Source: Ktedonobacteria bacterium brp13 (GTDB lineage Bacteria; Chloroflexota; Ktedonobacteria; Ktedonobacterales; Ktedonobacteraceae). From it: a stretch of 64,000 nucleotides of DNA. This document shows, in pieces, positions 61,738 through 64,000 of the stretch. The notes beneath the pieces are model-generated. The model saw only the letters and a list, made by a program, of their open reading frames with translations. It ran no database searches and was not told the DNA's origin. Numbering within the stretch: the stretch's first letter is position 1; each line of letters starts with the position of its first letter. The position numbers and the translations under genes are program-made. Where the stretch lies: contig AP024096.1 of NCBI GenBank assembly GCA_015099395.1, positions 3,472,001 through 3,536,000 of the forward strand, in the 5' to 3' direction.

Positions 61738-62584
61738 GATCTTTCATAATCCATCGGAAGAGAGACTACTCAATGCGGTTGAGCGCAACTTCGCGGAAGA
61801 GATGGCAGGCTTTGGTCGCGCCCTATCAGGTGCAGAACTGCATGTAGACCCGGAACTGACCTGGTTCATTACCTGCCCGACTGGCCCCAATGGCGTTCTG
61901 CTGACGAGCTTCGATAACGATGAACCTGAATATATCGAGAACAGGATCGAAGAGACAATTCAGCATTTTCAGCACCATCATTTGCAGCGTTTCGGCTGGA
62001 CCGTTGGCCCCACTTCGTATCCGCCTGATCTCCCAAACCTATTGGAAGAACATGACTTCCAGCATCGTGATACAACTATCTGTATGCTCGCAGAGATCGC
62101 GTCGCCACGCCCTCCGCGTGAGATGCCACCTGGTCTACAGATTACAGAAGTCAACAGTCTGGCAGAGTTAGAGCAAAAATGCAAGGTCGAGATGGCCTGC
62201 TTTGAGACTACCGAAGAGACCGCCAAAAACTATCAACGCACCTATGCTTATAATGGATTTGGTGGAGATAAGTCCTGGCATCATTATATCGGCTATTTGC
62301 ATGGCACACCGGTCGCCGTAGCAGCGATCCTGCTGCATACAGGGATCGCTGGCATCTATGGTGTCGGAACACTGCCCCAGGCGCGCCAGCAAGGGATTGG
62401 GACGGCAATGACACAGCATGTCATCTCAGAGATAAGACGTCTGGGCTACGCACTCGCAGTCCTCTCGCCATCTACACAGAGTCAGCGGATCTACCAGCGG
62501 CTGGGCTTTCACGAATGCTGTCAACTGTATCACTATACCTATTATTTTCAACCAACCACTGAACTCTCGTCAATCAGTCACTAG
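61730..62584 (+). CDS. GNAT-family N-acetyltransferase
   Basis: 284 residues. The C-terminal half (about 145-270) is a GNAT domain: motif A GVGTLPQARQQGIGTAMTQH binds acetyl-CoA pyrophosphate, and YQRLGFHECCQLYHYTYYF is the closing strand. The N-terminal half (about 1-130) is less conserved and may be a degenerate second GNAT fold. Position within the glycosyltransferase operon suggests acetylation of an amino-sugar or of a glycan precursor, but this is inferred. GGAGAG upstream of ATG 61730 and the 8-nt overlap indicate coupling. Confidence 0.82.
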   Translation: MSKIFHNPSEERLLNAVERNFAEEMAGFGRALSGAELHVDPELTWFITCPTGPNGVLLTSFDNDEPEYIENRIEETIQHFQHHHLQRFGWTVGPTSYPPDLPNLLEEHDFQHRDTTICMLAEIASPRPPREMPPGLQITEVNSLAELEQKCKVEMACFETTEETAKNYQRTYAYNGFGGDKSWHHYIGYLHGTPVAVAAILLHTGIAGIYGVGTLPQARQQGIGTAMTQHVISEIRRLGYALAVLSPSTQSQRIYQRLGFHECCQLYHYTYYFQPTTELSSISH

Positions 62585-62627
62585 ACACACAGCGCTAGAC
62601 GAAGCGGACAGAGAAATAGAAAAGATA

Positions 62628-63782
62628 ATGCATACACAACAGATTACACTTGCAGCAGATGCTCACATCCTGGTTGTAAAGATGGCCGGGATCGGTGACC
62701 TGCTCCTGGCGACGCCAGCCCTGCGAGCATTGCGCGAGAGCTATCCCGCAGCACAGATCGATCTGCTGGTCACACCGGATTCAGCGGGCCTGCTCAATGG
62801 CTGGGATGTCATTAATGATGTCATCGTGCTGGATAAATACCTGTTTGATGAGCCAAAACAGATTGTCCGCAATCCACAGTCGCTGCTGAAACTGAAAGCA
62901 CTGCTGAGCAGGTTGCATGGTGGACATTACGATGCTGTCCTGCTGCTCCACCATCTGACGCTCCCTTTTGGTCGGCTCAAGCATCAGGCTCTCATGCGTG
63001 CAACGGGAGCAAAGTGGCGGGTCGGATTGGATAATGGACATGGCTGGTTCCTGAATGTGCGCATCAAGGATGATGGCTTCGGTGCAATGCATGAGGCTGA
63101 ATATGCGCTGGCAATCGCCGAGGCTGTCGGAGCAACAACGCAAGACAAGACCCTCTATCTACCCCTGACCGAGGAGCAACGTCAGCAGGCACGCCAGATC
63201 GTCTATGCAGATAATAATCCGGACAGCGTGGCTCATCCCATTATCGCAATGCATCCAGGGAGCGGTGGCTATAGCGTAGCACGTCGCTGGCCCGCTGAAC
63301 GCTTCGCCAGTCTCGCGGATACACTCTATCGTGACTATGGCGGTCAACTACTATTGATAGGGGGAGCGGAAGAGGCAGAATTGCATCAGCAGGTGATCTC
63401 GGCGATGACCTCAGAGATGCCAGTACGTAGCCTGGCGGGCAAGGGTTCGATCAAGGTAGCAGCAGCGGTCATAGAGCAAGCAGATATCTTTATCGGCAAT
63501 GATGCCGGGCCGATGCATTTAGCAGCTGCCGTAGGGACACCAACAGTCGCTATCTTTAGCCTCTCCAGCCACAAAGCCTGGGGACCATATACAGGCGGGG
63601 CGGCAGGGCGACAGGCGTACGTTGTACGTCTCAATCTACCCTGCATGCCCTGCTTCTATCATGGTCATGAACTGGGCACCCCTGAAGGCTGTAGCACGCG
63701 TGACTGTATCATGCAGCTCGGCGTCGATCCGGTTGTCGTCGCCGCACGCAAAGTGCTGGGTGCCCAACGCGTTAATCGATGA
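62628..63782 (+). CDS. Glycosyltransferase family 9 protein (4 of 4)
   Basis: 384 residues, GT9. The fold begins ILVVKMAGIGDLLLATPALR. VARRWPAERFASLADTL and GNDAGPMHLAAAVGTPTVAI are the donor-site blocks; the cysteine set is LPCMPCFYHGHELGTPEGC with a DC after it. Its 3' end overlaps by 11 nt a gene on the opposite strand. It is 43 nt after the GNAT gene, probably the same transcript. Confidence 0.87.
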   Translation: MHTQQITLAADAHILVVKMAGIGDLLLATPALRALRESYPAAQIDLLVTPDSAGLLNGWDVINDVIVLDKYLFDEPKQIVRNPQSLLKLKALLSRLHGGHYDAVLLLHHLTLPFGRLKHQALMRATGAKWRVGLDNGHGWFLNVRIKDDGFGAMHEAEYALAIAEAVGATTQDKTLYLPLTEEQRQQARQIVYADNNPDSVAHPIIAMHPGSGGYSVARRWPAERFASLADTLYRDYGGQLLLIGGAEEAELHQQVISAMTSEMPVRSLAGKGSIKVAAAVIEQADIFIGNDAGPMHLAAAVGTPTVAIFSLSSHKAWGPYTGGAAGRQAYVVRLNLPCMPCFYHGHELGTPEGCSTRDCIMQLGVDPVVVAARKVLGAQRVNR

Positions 63783-64000
63783 CTGGCAGGGAGGGCCGTG
63801 CACTGCTTGCGCTCTCCCGTCGCTCCCCTACACCTACCTCTACATTCACTTTCGCATCAGTCGCATCGACACTCCTACGCACACGCTGAATCGGACGAGA
63901 GAAGTTGCCCAACTTCACCTCTGGTACCTCTTTGCGCAGAATCTCAAGCATCTTCTGAAGGCCCAGTGCTTCACCCATCGACTTGAGCGCAGGCATACGT
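63772..64000 (-). CDS. C-terminal end of an unrecognised gene, cut by the window edge
   Basis: About 75 visible codons on the reverse strand with no stop up to the window end, so the start probably lies beyond 64000, although an ATG exists at 63996. The visible text begins MPALKSMGEALGLQKMLEI, then a short charged segment and a Ser/Arg/Val-rich tail. The first part is helical (KMLEILRKEVPEVKL). No family recognised. It overlaps the last GT9 gene by 11 nt, tail to tail. Confidence 0.5.
   Translation of the reverse strand, partial: RMPALKSMGEALGLQKMLEILRKEVPEVKLGNFSRPIQRVRRSVDATDAKVNVEVGVGERRESASSARPSLPVID

Overview
The window reads as chromosome of a large-genome, mid-GC bacterium that is neither a typical Firmicute nor a typical Actinobacterium. 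The best guess is Chloroflexota, class Ktedonobacteria, inferred from the mix of gene families and not proven. Pointers are an OpcA-dependent oxidative pentose phosphate set, paired FHA-domain proteins beside SEDS (FtsW/RodA) proteins, a Bacillus-like clpC-radA-yacL-ispD-ispF block without disA, a DUF6585-type protein beside ispE, and several palindromic intergenic elements. Almost all genes have good Shine-Dalgarno sites. Many promoters carry an extended -10 (TGnTAtaaT).

Layout. 1-2.1 kb: the end of a CBS-domain CorC/HlyC protein facing an acyl-CoA dehydrogenase. 2.2-11.5 kb: a translation and RNA cluster (nusA, ylxR, infB with a long repetitive N-terminus, rbfA, nrnA-type DHH phosphoesterase, truB, ribF). 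11.5-18.9 kb: an envelope/division-like module (two FHA proteins, two tandem FtsW/RodA paralogues, a coiled-coil protein coupled to a long acidic repeat protein, a LapA-like membrane protein). 19.2-22 kb: mutS. 22.1-30.7 kb: tkt, tal, zwf, opcA, pgl, rpe, giving glucose-6-phosphate to pentose phosphates and back, except that no 6-phosphogluconate dehydrogenase is visible here.

30.7-34 kb: two copies of a palindromic MITE-like element, a P1-family (DmpA/NylC-like) peptidase, a small membrane protein and a CoA-type Nudix hydrolase. 34-44.2 kb: an S1-domain protein (rpsA-like), clpC, radA, a YacL-like PIN/TRAM protein, ispD and ispF. 44.2-49.3 kb is accessory DNA: a 252-bp element with 20-bp inverted repeats, an AT-rich gene of unknown function, and a decayed Tn3-family transposase with one recognisable 38-bp end. 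49.3-57.4 kb: small metabolic and membrane genes (NmrA-like SDR, pterin carbinolamine dehydratase, tatA, a secreted protein, purine nucleoside phosphorylase, two TIM-barrel proteins of unknown role, ispE, a DUF6585-like protein). 57.9-63.8 kb: four GT9 glycosyltransferases with a GNAT acetyltransferase, probably surface-glycan assembly. The last 230 bases hold the end of an unrecognised reverse-strand gene.

No tRNA, rRNA or CRISPR array was found by eye. Three copies of a roughly 45-65 bp palindromic repeat are scattered through the window (25.7, 42.9 and 57.8 kb).
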